From Deltaproteobacteria bacterium (GTDB lineage Bacteria; Myxococcota_A; Polyangia; Polyangiales; JAFGIB01), in the NCBI GenBank assembly GCA_016929805.1, contig JAFGIB010000403.1, positions 1 through 44,782 of the forward strand: a stretch of 44,782 nucleotides of DNA, in the 5' to 3' direction. Position numbers and translations under genes: made by a program. Every line of letters starts with the position of its first letter. Within the stretch, counting starts at the first letter, position 1. The notes below the pieces were generated by a model. That model made no database searches. It was not told the origin of the DNA and was given only the letters and a program-made list of their open reading frames with translations. Below are positions 8,335 through 18,105 of the stretch, one piece after another.

Positions 8335-10263
8335 TTGCGAATGCTGAGACGCTCGGCCTTAAAAGGCGTCCAAGTTGTCATCGACTTCCTCGCCCTTTCC
8401 GCGGCGTACTGGCTGGCCTTTCTCGCGCGATTCGAGTTCGAACCGAGCCACCAGTTGTATAAGCTTCTCTTCTTCACCTGGTCCTATGTCGTTATCTTGC
8501 AGTACGCGGTTCTGAGCTTGTTCGGGATACCGGCTTTCTCCTGGCGCTACGTCGGGGTTAGAGAAGCAAAACGGATGTTCTACGCCATCGGCGTGTCGTC
8601 GCTTGTTCTACTCGCGCTCCGGCTCGTCGGACCGGCGCTGGGTGGCGTTTTCTGGTTCGTAACCATTCCCCTCGGCGTCTTGCTGATAGATTTTTTCATC
8701 GCCTTTTTGGCGGTAAGCGGCGTGCGGGTGCTTCGGCGAATGTACGCTGAACGACAGGAACGCTCGCGTACTCAAAAGAGTGTAACTAAAAAGCGCACAC
8801 TCCTCATCGGAGCGGGCAGAGCCGGAGTGCTGGCTGCTAAAGAGGTCGAGCAGAATCGGCACCTCGATATCGCTGTCGTGGGGTTTGTCGACGACGATCC
8901 GGTCAAAATCGGCCAGGTTATCCAGGGGATCAAGGTCGTCGGCCGTACCGATGAGCTGAGCGAGATCGCGGATAGATTTCGCGCGGAACAGGCCATTATC
9001 ACGATCGCCGCGGTGCACGGTTCGGAGATTCGGCGCATCGTGGAGATCTGTAAGGCAGTCGCCCTTCCGGTGAAGATCATTCCGGGTATCTACGAAATTC
9101 TCGGAGGCAGGGTAAACCTTTCGCGAATCCGAGAGGTAACCATCGAGGATCTATTGGGGCGCGAGGCGGTGAACCTCGATGTCGAGGCGGTTGGTAAATT
9201 TCTAACCGATAAGCGCGTGTTCGTCACCGGAGCCGGTGGCTCCATCGGAGCGGAGCTTTGCCGCCAGATAGCTCGGTTCGGGCCCGAGAGCTTGATTCTG
9301 CTGGAGCAGGCCGAGAACAACTTGTTCCAGATTCACCAGGAGCTTTCGGCGGACCATAGACAACTGGATCTATCTCCCTGTATCTGCGACGTGTGCGATG
9401 AAAAGCGGGTGCAACGGCTCTTTGCTGTCTATAAGCCGCATATCGTTTTCCACGCGGCAGCGCACAAGCACGTGCCGATGATGGAATACAATCCCGGAGA
9501 AGCGGTGAAAAACAACGTTTTCGGCACGAGGGTCGTGGCCGACGCCGCTGATCGTCACGGGGCGGAGGCCTTTGTCATGATCTCCACGGACAAGGCGGTC
9601 AATCCCTCGTCCATTATGGGAGCGACCAAGCGCGCCGCTGAGATTTACACCCAAACGCTCGCGGAACGCTCGAGCACCAAGTTTGTGGCCGTGCGCTTCG
9701 GTAACGTGCTCGGCTCGACCGGCTCGGTGATTCCCATTTTCAAGGAGCAGATCAGTCGTGGCGGACCGGTTACAATTACCCACCCCGAGATGAAACGCTA
9801 CTTCATGACTATTCCAGAAGCCTGCCAGCTCGTCATGCAAGCCGCGGCCATGGGCGAGGGCGCGGAAATCTTCGTGCTGGATATGGGAGAACCGGTGAAA
9901 ATCGTCGACCTCGCGAGAGATCTGATCCGACTCTCGGGCTTTTCGGAAAATGAGATTTCAATCGAATTTACCGGAATCCGCCCGGGCGAGAAGCTCTTCG
10001 AGGAGATTTCCACGACCGAGGAGAATATGGCCAAAACCCGCCATCCTAAGATTTTTATCGGCAAGATCAGCCCGCATCGTTACGACGAGGTGTGCTTTAA
10101 ACTCAAACTACTCGAAAAGGTCGCGGAGAGCTCGAATCGCGGCGAGGTCATCGAAGCGCTAAGACAACTCGTTACCGAGATTCGAGATTCACATGCGCCT
10201 ATCGAAAGCGAGCCGCCGCTTTTTCCACTCGCGCCGCAAGCTCAGCCTAACGCGCGGTACTAG
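8335..10263 (+). CDS. Membrane-bound nucleotide-sugar 4,6-dehydratase (CapD/WbpM/PglF type)
   Basis: A 642-residue enzyme of the extended short-chain dehydrogenase family that makes 4-keto-6-deoxy sugars, typically from UDP-GlcNAc, as precursor for the first sugar of a glycan. The N-terminus has four hydrophobic segments. A CoA-binding-like Rossmann domain starts at LLIGAGRAGVL (about residue 157). The catalytic SDR domain starts at VFVTGAGGSIG (about 295). The active-site region is STDKAVNPSSIMGATK (about 415-430), with Met in place of the usual SDR Tyr, as is normal for this subfamily. The start could be TTG 8335 or ATG 8341. Confidence 0.92.
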   Translation: MRMLRRSALKGVQVVIDFLALSAAYWLAFLARFEFEPSHQLYKLLFFTWSYVVILQYAVLSLFGIPAFSWRYVGVREAKRMFYAIGVSSLVLLALRLVGPALGGVFWFVTIPLGVLLIDFFIAFLAVSGVRVLRRMYAERQERSRTQKSVTKKRTLLIGAGRAGVLAAKEVEQNRHLDIAVVGFVDDDPVKIGQVIQGIKVVGRTDELSEIADRFRAEQAIITIAAVHGSEIRRIVEICKAVALPVKIIPGIYEILGGRVNLSRIREVTIEDLLGREAVNLDVEAVGKFLTDKRVFVTGAGGSIGAELCRQIARFGPESLILLEQAENNLFQIHQELSADHRQLDLSPCICDVCDEKRVQRLFAVYKPHIVFHAAAHKHVPMMEYNPGEAVKNNVFGTRVVADAADRHGAEAFVMISTDKAVNPSSIMGATKRAAEIYTQTLAERSSTKFVAVRFGNVLGSTGSVIPIFKEQISRGGPVTITHPEMKRYFMTIPEACQLVMQAAAMGEGAEIFVLDMGEPVKIVDLARDLIRLSGFSENEISIEFTGIRPGEKLFEEISTTEENMAKTRHPKIFIGKISPHRYDEVCFKLKLLEKVAESSNRGEVIEALRQLVTEIRDSHAPIESEPPLFPLAPQAQPNARY

Positions 10264-10511
10264 AGCGGGGGGGCTCAGAACTTACCCGCCTATTGCAAAT
10301 CCGGTCGATAGATCTTTACAATTTCGAAAAGACGCCGCGGCAAAGCTTGGAAATAGCAAATAACCGATAAAATTCCGCATGTTGCGCCCACTTATTACCG
10401 GTTTGAAGGATCGATGAAAACGAATATACCCGCCGGAACTTTGCCGTAATCGTTTCCTGAGCTAATTTACTCCGTCTAAATAACGAGCTTAACAACCATC
10501 GGGGCAATCGC

Positions 10512-12776
10512 TTGAATACCGTATATCCGCAACAAAACGACTTTTCTTCACTGCCGTTTACAGAATCGACCACGAATCTGCGCGAGTTGCTCGCCAACAT
10601 GTTGCGCTACAAGTGGCTGATAATCGGTATCACGACGCTCTTTCCGGTAGTGGCCGCGCTATACGCGGTGAGAATACCGAAGACCTATCAAGCGACCGCG
10701 ATAATCGAGTACGACCCGCTGCCCTCTCGGCCACTCGGCAAGGACGTGGAAGATGTGGCGGACCCGATCGGCAGCTACTGGATGAGCCGCGAATGGTACG
10801 ACACTCAAAATGCCATCATCGCGAGCCGGTCGATAGCGGAAGCGGTCGTTCTCAAGCTCGGCCTTCATCGAAACCGCGATTTCTTAGAGCTTCCGGAGGG
10901 AAAAGAGGCGACCGACGTTACCGTGGAACAAGCGGCCGGCGTGCTTCGCGGCCGGTTAGAGGTGGAAAAAGAGAAGGAGACTCGGATCGTCAAGGTGAAC
11001 GTCAAAGACGGGGATCCGGAACGAGCGATGGTTCTGGCCAACGCGGTGGTCGATGCCTACATCGACAAGTTGATGAAGGATCGCGTCGGTTCCTCGGTCA
11101 GCGCCCTGGAGTGGCTCAGCGAGCAACTCGATAAAGAGAAAAAATCGCTCGATGAGTCGGAGATGTCGCTTCACAAGTTTAAGCGCGAGAACAACATTCT
11201 CTCGGTGTCCATGGAAGATAGGCAGAATATCGTGGCCGCCGATATCCAACGCTACAGCGAAGCGCTGACAAATAACCGATTGAACAGCATCGAGCTGGCG
11301 GCCAAGCTCGCGGAGTTACGAGAGACAAACCGCGAGGATCCGTTGCAGGTCAACAACCGTTGGATCACTGAAAACAATTCGATCGCGTCGCTCAAGCTCG
11401 ACTATGAAAAAACCAGCGCCACGCGTCAGGAAACCTCGACCCGGTTCGGGGAGCAACACCCTGAAATGAAGTCCTTGGACGCCACGCTAAGCACCATCAA
11501 AGAGCAAATCCGTGCTCAGATCGACGGTCTTATCGAGAGCGCCGAGGCCGAGCTCAGGGAATCGAAAAACAAGGAAGCGCAGCTTCAACAGGCGCTCGCT
11601 CAGGTCAATCGGGCGGGGTTCGAGCTGAACCTAAACGAGATCGAGTACCGCAAGCTTTCCAGGGAGACGGAGAATTCGGAAAAACTCTACGAAATGCTTT
11701 TAGCGCGTACAACCGAGACCGATCTCACGCGCATGATGCAAGTGACCCATGTGAAGTTGGTCGATAAGGCGCTGAAACCGGGCGCGCCGATCAGCCCGAA
11801 GATTCCGTTGATCGTCGCGGCCGCCGGGCTGATCGGGGTTTTCTTATCGGTCGGTTTGGTCTTCGTTATCGTTCGAATCGACACCAAGCTCAGAAGCGCT
11901 GAAGAGGTGGAGGCTTTAGGGCTCACGGTGCTCGGAATCCTTCCCTCCATCGAGGGCGCCGCGACCAAGCCTCATCGATACGGAAGACGCTCGCGAAGCA
12001 AGCGAAAACGCAAGGACAGAGAGAGATTCTCCGTCGATCGGGACCTCGTCGTTCACAAGGAACCGAAGTCATCGGTGGCCGAGTGCTGTAGAACCGTGCG
12101 GACCAACCTGATGTTCATGGCGACGAGCCGGCCCCTTAATTCTCTGATCGTGACGAGCCCGAATCCTCTGGAGGGAAAGACCACGGTCGCGATCAGCTTG
12201 GCGATTACCATGGCGCAGGGAGGAAACCGGGTGTTGCTGATAGACACCGACTTGCGCCGCCCGCGTATTCACCGTGCCTTTGGTCTGCTATCAAGCGTGG
12301 GCGTGACATCGGTGCTGGTCGAGGAGTATTCGCTGCAAGAGGCGGCCCAGCCGACCGACGTGCCGGGGCTCTTCGTATTGCCCTCGGGCCCCATCCCCCC
12401 GAATCCGGCCGAGCTGCTTCAAACCACGCGATTCGCCGCGCTCGTCGAAAAAGCATGCGAGCAGTACGATCGCGTGATTTTCGATAGCCCGCCGCTGGCG
12501 GTGGTAACGGACTCCGCGGTGATCGCGTCTCAGGTCTCGGGCGTGGTGTTGGTCGTCCATAGCGACAGAACCACGCGCGACGCGGTCCGCTCGTCGACCA
12601 AGCAGCTTGTCACGGTGAACGCGAACCTGGTGGGCGCGGTGATCAACGGAGTCGATTTGACCGCCAACGGCCGCTACGGCTACGGCGGATACTACTACTA
12701 CTACCGTGGTTATAACTACTACTATGAATCCGACTCCGAGTCCAAAGAGCAAGCTTCTCCCGCCGCGCCCGGATAG
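10512..12776 (+). CDS. Wzc/GumC-type chain-length regulator and tyrosine autokinase
   Basis: A 754-residue bifunctional polysaccharide co-polymerase and bacterial tyrosine kinase. After a Wzz domain beginning TNLRELLANMLRYKWLIIG comes a long periplasmic coiled-coil region (about 190-400), then a second membrane segment (about 435-460). The cytoplasmic kinase has Walker A SPNPLEGKTTVAISL (about 549), Walker A' VLLIDTDLRRPR (about 574) and Walker B VIFDSPPLAVV (about 655). The C-terminus ends with a tyrosine cluster at about 721-738 (RYGYGGYYYYYRGYNYYYE), the autophosphorylation site. The TTG start at 10512 keeps the conserved pre-helix intact; ATG 10598 would remove it. It probably controls export and length of the glycan made by the upstream genes. 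Confidence 0.93.
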   Translation: MNTVYPQQNDFSSLPFTESTTNLRELLANMLRYKWLIIGITTLFPVVAALYAVRIPKTYQATAIIEYDPLPSRPLGKDVEDVADPIGSYWMSREWYDTQNAIIASRSIAEAVVLKLGLHRNRDFLELPEGKEATDVTVEQAAGVLRGRLEVEKEKETRIVKVNVKDGDPERAMVLANAVVDAYIDKLMKDRVGSSVSALEWLSEQLDKEKKSLDESEMSLHKFKRENNILSVSMEDRQNIVAADIQRYSEALTNNRLNSIELAAKLAELRETNREDPLQVNNRWITENNSIASLKLDYEKTSATRQETSTRFGEQHPEMKSLDATLSTIKEQIRAQIDGLIESAEAELRESKNKEAQLQQALAQVNRAGFELNLNEIEYRKLSRETENSEKLYEMLLARTTETDLTRMMQVTHVKLVDKALKPGAPISPKIPLIVAAAGLIGVFLSVGLVFVIVRIDTKLRSAEEVEALGLTVLGILPSIEGAATKPHRYGRRSRSKRKRKDRERFSVDRDLVVHKEPKSSVAECCRTVRTNLMFMATSRPLNSLIVTSPNPLEGKTTVAISLAITMAQGGNRVLLIDTDLRRPRIHRAFGLLSSVGVTSVLVEEYSLQEAAQPTDVPGLFVLPSGPIPPNPAELLQTTRFAALVEKACEQYDRVIFDSPPLAVVTDSAVIASQVSGVVLVVHSDRTTRDAVRSSTKQLVTVNANLVGAVINGVDLTANGRYGYGGYYYYYRGYNYYYESDSESKEQASPAAPG

Positions 12777-12786
12777 CCGGCGAGAA

Positions 12787-13176
12787 TCAACGATTTCGGC
12801 TATCGCTTTCGCCCGAGCCGTCCGGCTCGATCGACTTCAGCGGCGGCGGGTTGCTGCTCCGGGCTAAGGCCAGCTCGCGAACCAAAAGCGTGATGTGGTG
12901 CTCAATCCGGCGCTGTCTCAGGTAGATGGTAAAAAAGCCGATGAGCGTCAGCAAAACGTTACAGTAAAAGATCAGATCCGCGCCGCGGCCGATGCCCATG
13001 GCTCGCGCTGTTTCCACCGCCAACTCGGGCCGGATCAACACCGCCGCGGCCGTGCCCCAGAGCAAAAGCCAAAAAATCGATACGCGCAAGCGTCCTCGAC
13101 GGCGAACGATAGCGTAAATACTCATCGCCATCATGATCGCCATAAGAGCAAGCCCGATCTGTTGAAACATCGTCAT
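12787..13176 (-). CDS. DUF2304 membrane protein
   Basis: A 129-residue protein with three hydrophobic helices, a basic loop (RRRGRLR) between the first two, and a charged C-terminus. This matches the DUF2304 family, which is usually encoded beside DPM1-like glycosyltransferases. The start overlaps the stop of the glycosyltransferase at 13173 by four bases (ATGA), so translation is probably coupled. It may serve as the membrane anchor or partner of that enzyme. It converges on the wzc-like gene with a 10-base gap. Confidence 0.8.
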   Translation of the reverse strand: MTMFQQIGLALMAIMMAMSIYAIVRRRGRLRVSIFWLLLWGTAAAVLIRPELAVETARAMGIGRGADLIFYCNVLLTLIGFFTIYLRQRRIEHHITLLVRELALARSSNPPPLKSIEPDGSGESDSRNR

Positions 13177-13928
13177 CGAAGCAGTCTCCCGATAAAGTAA
13201 TCAAATAGCACGCGAAAGGATCCGGCCGCCCGTTGCCCCTTCGCGCGAGAGTACTCTGTATAGTTGATCTGGACCGGAACTTCCGTGTACGCAAGACCGG
13301 AACGAACGACTTGGTCGATGATCTCGCTCGCGTGCGCCATTCTATCGAGCTGAATATCGAGCATCGCGGCGGCCTCGCGGGAAAAGGCCCGCATGCCATT
13401 GTGCGTGTCGCTCAAGCGCGCGCCGGAGGTCAACCAGGTGAATAGAACCGCCGCGGCCAATAAGAGGCGGCGCCCGAACGGAACCGAGCCGCTGTCGTCG
13501 AGAAAACGCGAGCCCAAAACAATCTCGGCCCTGCCTCTTAATATAGGGGCGAGCAGATTCGGTATGGAACGAACCGAATGCTGTCCATCTGCGTCGAAGG
13601 TGACGATCTGTTTCGCGCCTTGACGGAGACTGTACTCGATACCGGTTTGTAGCGCCGCTCCCTGCCCTCGGTTGATCACGTGCTGAAGCGTCTCGGCGCC
13701 CGCTTGGCGGGCCTTAACCCATGTATTATCCAGCGAGCCGTCATCGACGACGACCACGTGCGGGAAGTCGGGCTTGAGGCCGCGGACAACATCGCCGATG
13801 GTGCTTTCCTCGTTAAACGCGGCGATCACGATATAGACGCCTCGACGAACCGATTCGGGGAGATCGTAAGCATGAGACGAATCGATATGGTCATCCGTAC
13901 GGGTCATCGACGTTTCTCGCTTTGACAT
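13173..13928 (-). CDS. DPM1-like family 2 glycosyltransferase
   Basis: Predicted to transfer a hexose to polyprenyl phosphate at the cytoplasmic membrane. Motifs in order: VYIVIAAFNEES, VVVVDDGSLDNTW, GQGAALQTGIEYS, TFDADGQH with the DXD metal site, and VLGSRFLDDSG. I place the start at ATG 13928 (MSKRETS); the longer open frame back to 14060 runs into the kinase gene and adds no family sequence. ATG 13907 is an alternative. The kinase gene ends 35 bases upstream and the DUF2304 gene overlaps downstream, giving a three-gene operon. Confidence 0.88.
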   Translation of the reverse strand: MSKRETSMTRTDDHIDSSHAYDLPESVRRGVYIVIAAFNEESTIGDVVRGLKPDFPHVVVVDDGSLDNTWVKARQAGAETLQHVINRGQGAALQTGIEYSLRQGAKQIVTFDADGQHSVRSIPNLLAPILRGRAEIVLGSRFLDDSGSVPFGRRLLLAAAVLFTWLTSGARLSDTHNGMRAFSREAAAMLDIQLDRMAHASEIIDQVVRSGLAYTEVPVQINYTEYSRAKGQRAAGSFRVLFDYFIGRLLR

Positions 13929-13963
13929 TCCATAAATAGAAGCGTCCGCAATATCGGCGAGGC

Positions 13964-15277
13964 CTAAAGGTAATAAAACCAGTCGGCCCATCGCCCGCTC
14001 ATAAGCAAAGACATCAATAGCACGGCGAGAATAAGAGCAAAGCCGAGTATCCACTTCCATCGCTTGCGAATTTTGGTTACGGAACCTCCGAAACCCGCGT
14101 TCGCTTCACTCTCGCCGTATCCGGGGTCCGAAGGCTCTTGCTTGATCTGAAAAGCCGGGTATTCGCCGGTAAGCGGCCCGAAGGAGAGTTTTCGCAGAAT
14201 GTCGCATACAACTCCGGCCTGGTTGGGTCGATCCGCGGGTGCGCGCGATAAAAGCTGAGCGACAAGGTCGTCCAGCTCCGTCGGAATGGTCTCGTCGTCG
14301 ACGACCTCGCGAATTCGGGGGGGCGTAATGCCAAGCTGGGTCTTGATTAACGACGTCAGATCGTCGTCATCCCAAAGCCGCCGTCCGGCAATGGTCTCCC
14401 AGAGTATCACCCCGAGCGCGTAGAGGTCCGCGCGATGATCGACGCGGTCGCCCACCGCTTGTTCCGGCGCCATATATCCCGGCGTTCCGACGATCGCCCC
14501 GAGCTGAGTAAGTTTTTCCCTCGGCATCGCGCCCGCGGGTGCGGACCGCCCTTGGTCTTTTATTCGGGCAATGCCGAAATCGAGGATCTTTACCAGATCC
14601 GTTCCATCTTTCCGTGGCTGAATTAAGATATTGTCGGGCTTTAGGTCGCGATGAACGATTCCGTAGCTATTCGCTGCGGACATCGCGTCCGCTACCTGCG
14701 CTCCAAGCTCACACGCTTTGGACCAGTGCAAGCTGCCTTGCATCTCGAGCACCTCGGTCAAGCTTCTCCCGCGAACCAACTGCATTACCAGATACGCGCC
14801 TCCCTCGGGCAGTTTTCCATAGTCGATCGCGCTCACCACGTGGGGATGCTCGAGTTGCGCCGTGGCCATCGCCTCGCGAGCGAAACGAACCGCGACCTCA
14901 CCGTCAGCACCGTAGTCGGGCCTAATGATCTTAATCGCCACGTCCTTGTGTAAGGCGAGATGCTCGGCCGCGAATACCGAGCCCATGCCCCCCTCGCCGA
15001 TTATCTCGGTGATTCGATATCGGTCGTCGATAATACGGCCGACCCAACCGTGCCCAATAGTGACCTCTTCCGGCAGCTCTTCTCGTTCAAGCTCTTTTCT
15101 CGGCCGCTCCTGATCAATGGGCGGCGAAACGCCCTCTCCGGTCCTTGGGCCGGGTACCCTCGGGGGCAGCGGGGGAATCTTTGCAGCGACGGAAGGTAGC
15201 GGTGGCTTACGGGTGGCAGGAGGCGGAGGAGGATTACCTTGTGCACGGTTGCCCTTTTTATCCGGGGGCTTAACCAT
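13964..15277 (-). CDS. Hanks-type Ser/Thr protein kinase, membrane anchored
   Basis: A 437-residue eukaryotic-like kinase. The first 75 or so residues are proline-rich and probably disordered. The kinase domain then shows the glycine loop IGEGGMGSVF, the VAIK lysine, the catalytic loop YGIVHRDLKPDNILI, DFGIARI, the activation segment with GTPGYMAPEQA, and RADLYALGVILWETIAGRR. A single transmembrane helix (KWILGFALILAVLLMSLLM) lies 10 residues before the end, leaving only a very short extracytoplasmic tail, so no external sensor domain is present. All catalytic residues are present, so it should be active. It is the first gene of the operon with the DPM1-like glycosyltransferase and DUF2304 genes. 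Its substrate is unknown. Confidence 0.92.
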   Translation of the reverse strand: MVKPPDKKGNRAQGNPPPPPATRKPPLPSVAAKIPPLPPRVPGPRTGEGVSPPIDQERPRKELEREELPEEVTIGHGWVGRIIDDRYRITEIIGEGGMGSVFAAEHLALHKDVAIKIIRPDYGADGEVAVRFAREAMATAQLEHPHVVSAIDYGKLPEGGAYLVMQLVRGRSLTEVLEMQGSLHWSKACELGAQVADAMSAANSYGIVHRDLKPDNILIQPRKDGTDLVKILDFGIARIKDQGRSAPAGAMPREKLTQLGAIVGTPGYMAPEQAVGDRVDHRADLYALGVILWETIAGRRLWDDDDLTSLIKTQLGITPPRIREVVDDETIPTELDDLVAQLLSRAPADRPNQAGVVCDILRKLSFGPLTGEYPAFQIKQEPSDPGYGESEANAGFGGSVTKIRKRWKWILGFALILAVLLMSLLMSGRWADWFYYL

Positions 15278-15486
15278 TGCCTCGCTCTCCTTCAGGCGAA
15301 CATCTCGGGCTGGCCGTTTCGCGATTCATCGCCAGATCATTTTGCCGCCTCGGTTACGCCAGTGTAAAGATTTCCGAGAAAATGAGATGTAAAAGATAAT
15401 TCTATCTCAACATCTGAATGTTTTTACAGCTCTTTCCAGCTCTCCATCGCGATTGCGCCATTTCCGAAAGCTGGTAAATCGACCGC

Positions 15487-16290
15487 ATGGGCCTTGCAGA
15501 TGTGCACGCGCACTTAACGCTTCCTCAAAACGCCGCGATTATCGACGAGTTAATCGCAAACGCGGAAAAGGCCGGGGTGACTACGATCATCACCAACGCC
15601 ATAAGCGCCGCTGATAACCGCGCCGTATCCGATTTGGCCGAACGCTTCGCGTTGGTGAAACCGGCCTTCGGTATTCACCCTGTAGAAACGGTTCCAGTCG
15701 ATCGGCATTCGGATTCTACAGGTCGAGATGAGCAGAATTCGAGCTTTTCGGTTGATGCCGTTCTTGATTGGATTCGCGACAACATCGAAAAAGGGTTTGC
15801 CGTGGGCGAGATCGGTCTCGATGGGCATTGGGTGCCCGAGCGCCTCTGGGAAAAACAGGAGCAAGTCTTCACCGCGTTGCTCGATCTCGCTCTCGAAGCC
15901 GAAAAGCCGGTTATCATCCACTCCCGGAAAAGAGAGCGAAGAACCTTCGAAATCCTGGCGGAAAAAGGGATAAAGCGCGTCATCTGGCACTGTTTTGGGG
16001 GAAAGTTGAAGCTGGCGAAACGGATCGCGGAACGCGGCCATTACTTATCGATCCCGGCGAACGCCAGGCGCTCTAAAAGCTTTACCGCTATGCTTACGTC
16101 GCTACCTCGCGAGCTTATCCTTTTCGAAACCGATTGCCCCTATCTGAGCCCCGAACGCGGACGAAATAGCCAGCCCGCTGATGTCGCGCTGACCCGCGCC
16201 TATACGGCCGAGCTGTGGAGCGCGAGTGAAACCGAGGTAGAAGAGCGACTAGCGGAGAATTTCACGCGTCTATTCGGCGTTGAACCTTGA
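15487..16290 (+). CDS. TatD-family metal-dependent hydrolase
   Basis: A 267-residue TIM-barrel amidohydrolase-superfamily protein, the usual TatD length. ADVHAHLTL provides the first metal-binding HxH pair. VGEIGLDGHW carries the bridging glutamate. VIIHSRKRE, VIWHCFGGK and the late FETDCPYLSPE supply the remaining metal ligands. TatD proteins are cytoplasmic 3'-5' DNases or related hydrolases. It is divergent from the kinase gene across a 209-base gap and convergent with the antiporter gene, whose stop lies only 4 bases away. Confidence 0.9.
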   Translation: MGLADVHAHLTLPQNAAIIDELIANAEKAGVTTIITNAISAADNRAVSDLAERFALVKPAFGIHPVETVPVDRHSDSTGRDEQNSSFSVDAVLDWIRDNIEKGFAVGEIGLDGHWVPERLWEKQEQVFTALLDLALEAEKPVIIHSRKRERRTFEILAEKGIKRVIWHCFGGKLKLAKRIAERGHYLSIPANARRSKSFTAMLTSLPRELILFETDCPYLSPERGRNSQPADVALTRAYTAELWSASETEVEERLAENFTRLFGVEP

Positions 16291-16294
16291 CCGC

Positions 16295-17842
16295 TTAAAA
16301 AAGAGGAAAGCTCAATACCCAGAAAAACAGAACCGCGAGAAGAGTGAAGATCGGCAAGAGAATGACGATAGCCCAGAGCATGAATCCGAAAAACGAGGGC
16401 ATCTTTACCCCTTGCGCTTCGGAGATCGATCGAACCATGAAGTTGGGCGCGTTGCCGATATAGGTATTGGCTCCCATGAAGACCGCTCCCGCGCTGATGG
16501 CGCCGAGGATGGCGGCCGCTTGCCCGACCTGCAACTCCGCCGCGTGCGAAAGGCCGGTGACTCCCAGGCCGAGCTCTAGAAAGACCAGGAAGGTGGGCGC
16601 GTTGTCCAGGAACGAGGAGAAAAGGCCGGTGGCGTAGAAGAATTCCACTGGATGATCGACTCCAAGCTGCGCGCCTCGCACGCGCAACAAGATCAGCGCC
16701 GGCATCATGGTGGCGAAAATGCCCGCGAACACCGCGGCGACCTCGAGGATCGCGTGGAAATTGAACTGATTTTTTTGGCGCGCGTCGCGGGCCACGGCCG
16801 ATTTATCGGAATAGATCAAGGAAAGCCCCGAGCTCGCGTACATGATGCACTCGCGAAACGGGGTACTGACCGAGAGCGCGACGGAAACCACAATCGATAA
16901 CAAAAGGACGATATTAGTTCCGCCTATCATGCGCAGAGGTTCCACCTCCGCGCGATCCAGAGCGACATCGTACGAGGTTTCCTTGGCATAGTAGTAGGCG
17001 TCAATAGCGTAATAGATGGCAAAGAGTAAAACGCCGTTGAGTATCCATAGAGGCGTAAGCTTGAGAAACCAGAAGAAATCAATGCCGCGTAAGTACCCGA
17101 GAAAAAGCGGGGGATCTCCGATGGGCGACAACAGGCCGCCGGTATTGCAGACCAAGAAGATAAAAAAGATCACGGTATGCGCTACGAAGTGCCGTTCTCG
17201 GTTTGTCCTGAGCACCGGATAGATCAACACCATCGCCGCTCCGGTGGTGCCGATGACAGAGGCCAAGACATAGCCGACGAGAAGGAACAGGCTGTTGACC
17301 AAGGGCGTTGCCCGCAGGTCTCCTGAAACGTGAATACCGCCGGCGGTGATGAACAATCCCGCGAGCAAGCTCAAAAACTGAAAGTACTCCAACGCGGTAT
17401 GGCTCACCTGATGCGGGTCATTGAAATAGATATAAATCGCCACGGGCACGCCGAGTATGATCGAGACCAGCAGGCGGTTCCGATTGTTCTCCCACCAATG
17501 GCTTATCCTCGGAACCAGTGGAAAGACGGCGATAATCAGCAAAATGCCGATGAACGGAAGCACCGCCGGTATCGGGGGCACGAAACGGGCCGCGCCGTGG
17601 CCGCCGCGGTTTTGTGGGTCATGGCCCCCGGCTTGTTCATGCTCGCCGCCGCGGTCCGCGGCGGAGCTCGAGGGATCGATGGGGTCACCTTTCCCCGGCG
17701 ATTCCGCGTGGGACTTGGTCGTACCTTTATCGGCGAAAAAAGGAACGCCCGTGGAAATGCCTATGATCAGCAGAACGACAGAAAACAACAGCAAAAGGAC
17801 GCCGGTCCGCATATATGGTATCTTCGCTTCGTGAGTAGTCAC
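16295..17842 (-). CDS. NhaD/CitMHS-like sodium:proton antiporter
   Basis: A 515-residue inner-membrane transporter with about 12 hydrophobic segments. The central LLSPIGDPPLFLGYLRGIDFFWF and the C-terminal FSSFLDNAPTFLVFLE and NTYIGNAPNFMV stretches match the putative citrate-transporter/antiporter group of the ion transporter superfamily. After the first helix there is an unusual hydrophilic insertion of about 45 residues rich in His, Gly and Asp (EHEQAGGHDPQNRGGHG), probably periplasmic, which could bind metal or sense pH. No co-transcribed neighbour. The transported ion is inferred from family membership only. Confidence 0.82.
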   Translation of the reverse strand: MTTHEAKIPYMRTGVLLLLFSVVLLIIGISTGVPFFADKGTTKSHAESPGKGDPIDPSSSAADRGGEHEQAGGHDPQNRGGHGAARFVPPIPAVLPFIGILLIIAVFPLVPRISHWWENNRNRLLVSIILGVPVAIYIYFNDPHQVSHTALEYFQFLSLLAGLFITAGGIHVSGDLRATPLVNSLFLLVGYVLASVIGTTGAAMVLIYPVLRTNRERHFVAHTVIFFIFLVCNTGGLLSPIGDPPLFLGYLRGIDFFWFLKLTPLWILNGVLLFAIYYAIDAYYYAKETSYDVALDRAEVEPLRMIGGTNIVLLLSIVVSVALSVSTPFRECIMYASSGLSLIYSDKSAVARDARQKNQFNFHAILEVAAVFAGIFATMMPALILLRVRGAQLGVDHPVEFFYATGLFSSFLDNAPTFLVFLELGLGVTGLSHAAELQVGQAAAILGAISAGAVFMGANTYIGNAPNFMVRSISEAQGVKMPSFFGFMLWAIVILLPIFTLLAVLFFWVLSFPLF

Positions 17843-18105
17843 AATTCGTTACCCGTTATCTGATATGTTTTTACTAAAAGAAACGCTTCGACTACTGCCC
17901 GCTCAAGAAAATAACGCGAGGGAATTCAAAGGTTTCCACGGCGGTGAGCGCTATTTGCGCTTCTCCGCTTTTCCAGGTGCAGACTATAGATGACTAGTTG
18001 AAAATAGCAAGACGACGGCTCGATGCGAACGCGACAGTAACACCGTCGTATGGATTTATATTAGTTTTAGATCTAAAAAATCGAGGAATTGTATCCAACC
18101 CGAAT

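Noticed and set aside
10316-10600. Minus-strand open frame across the start of the Wzc-type gene
   Set aside because: It overlaps the conserved N-terminus of the Wzc-type protein and shows no family signature.
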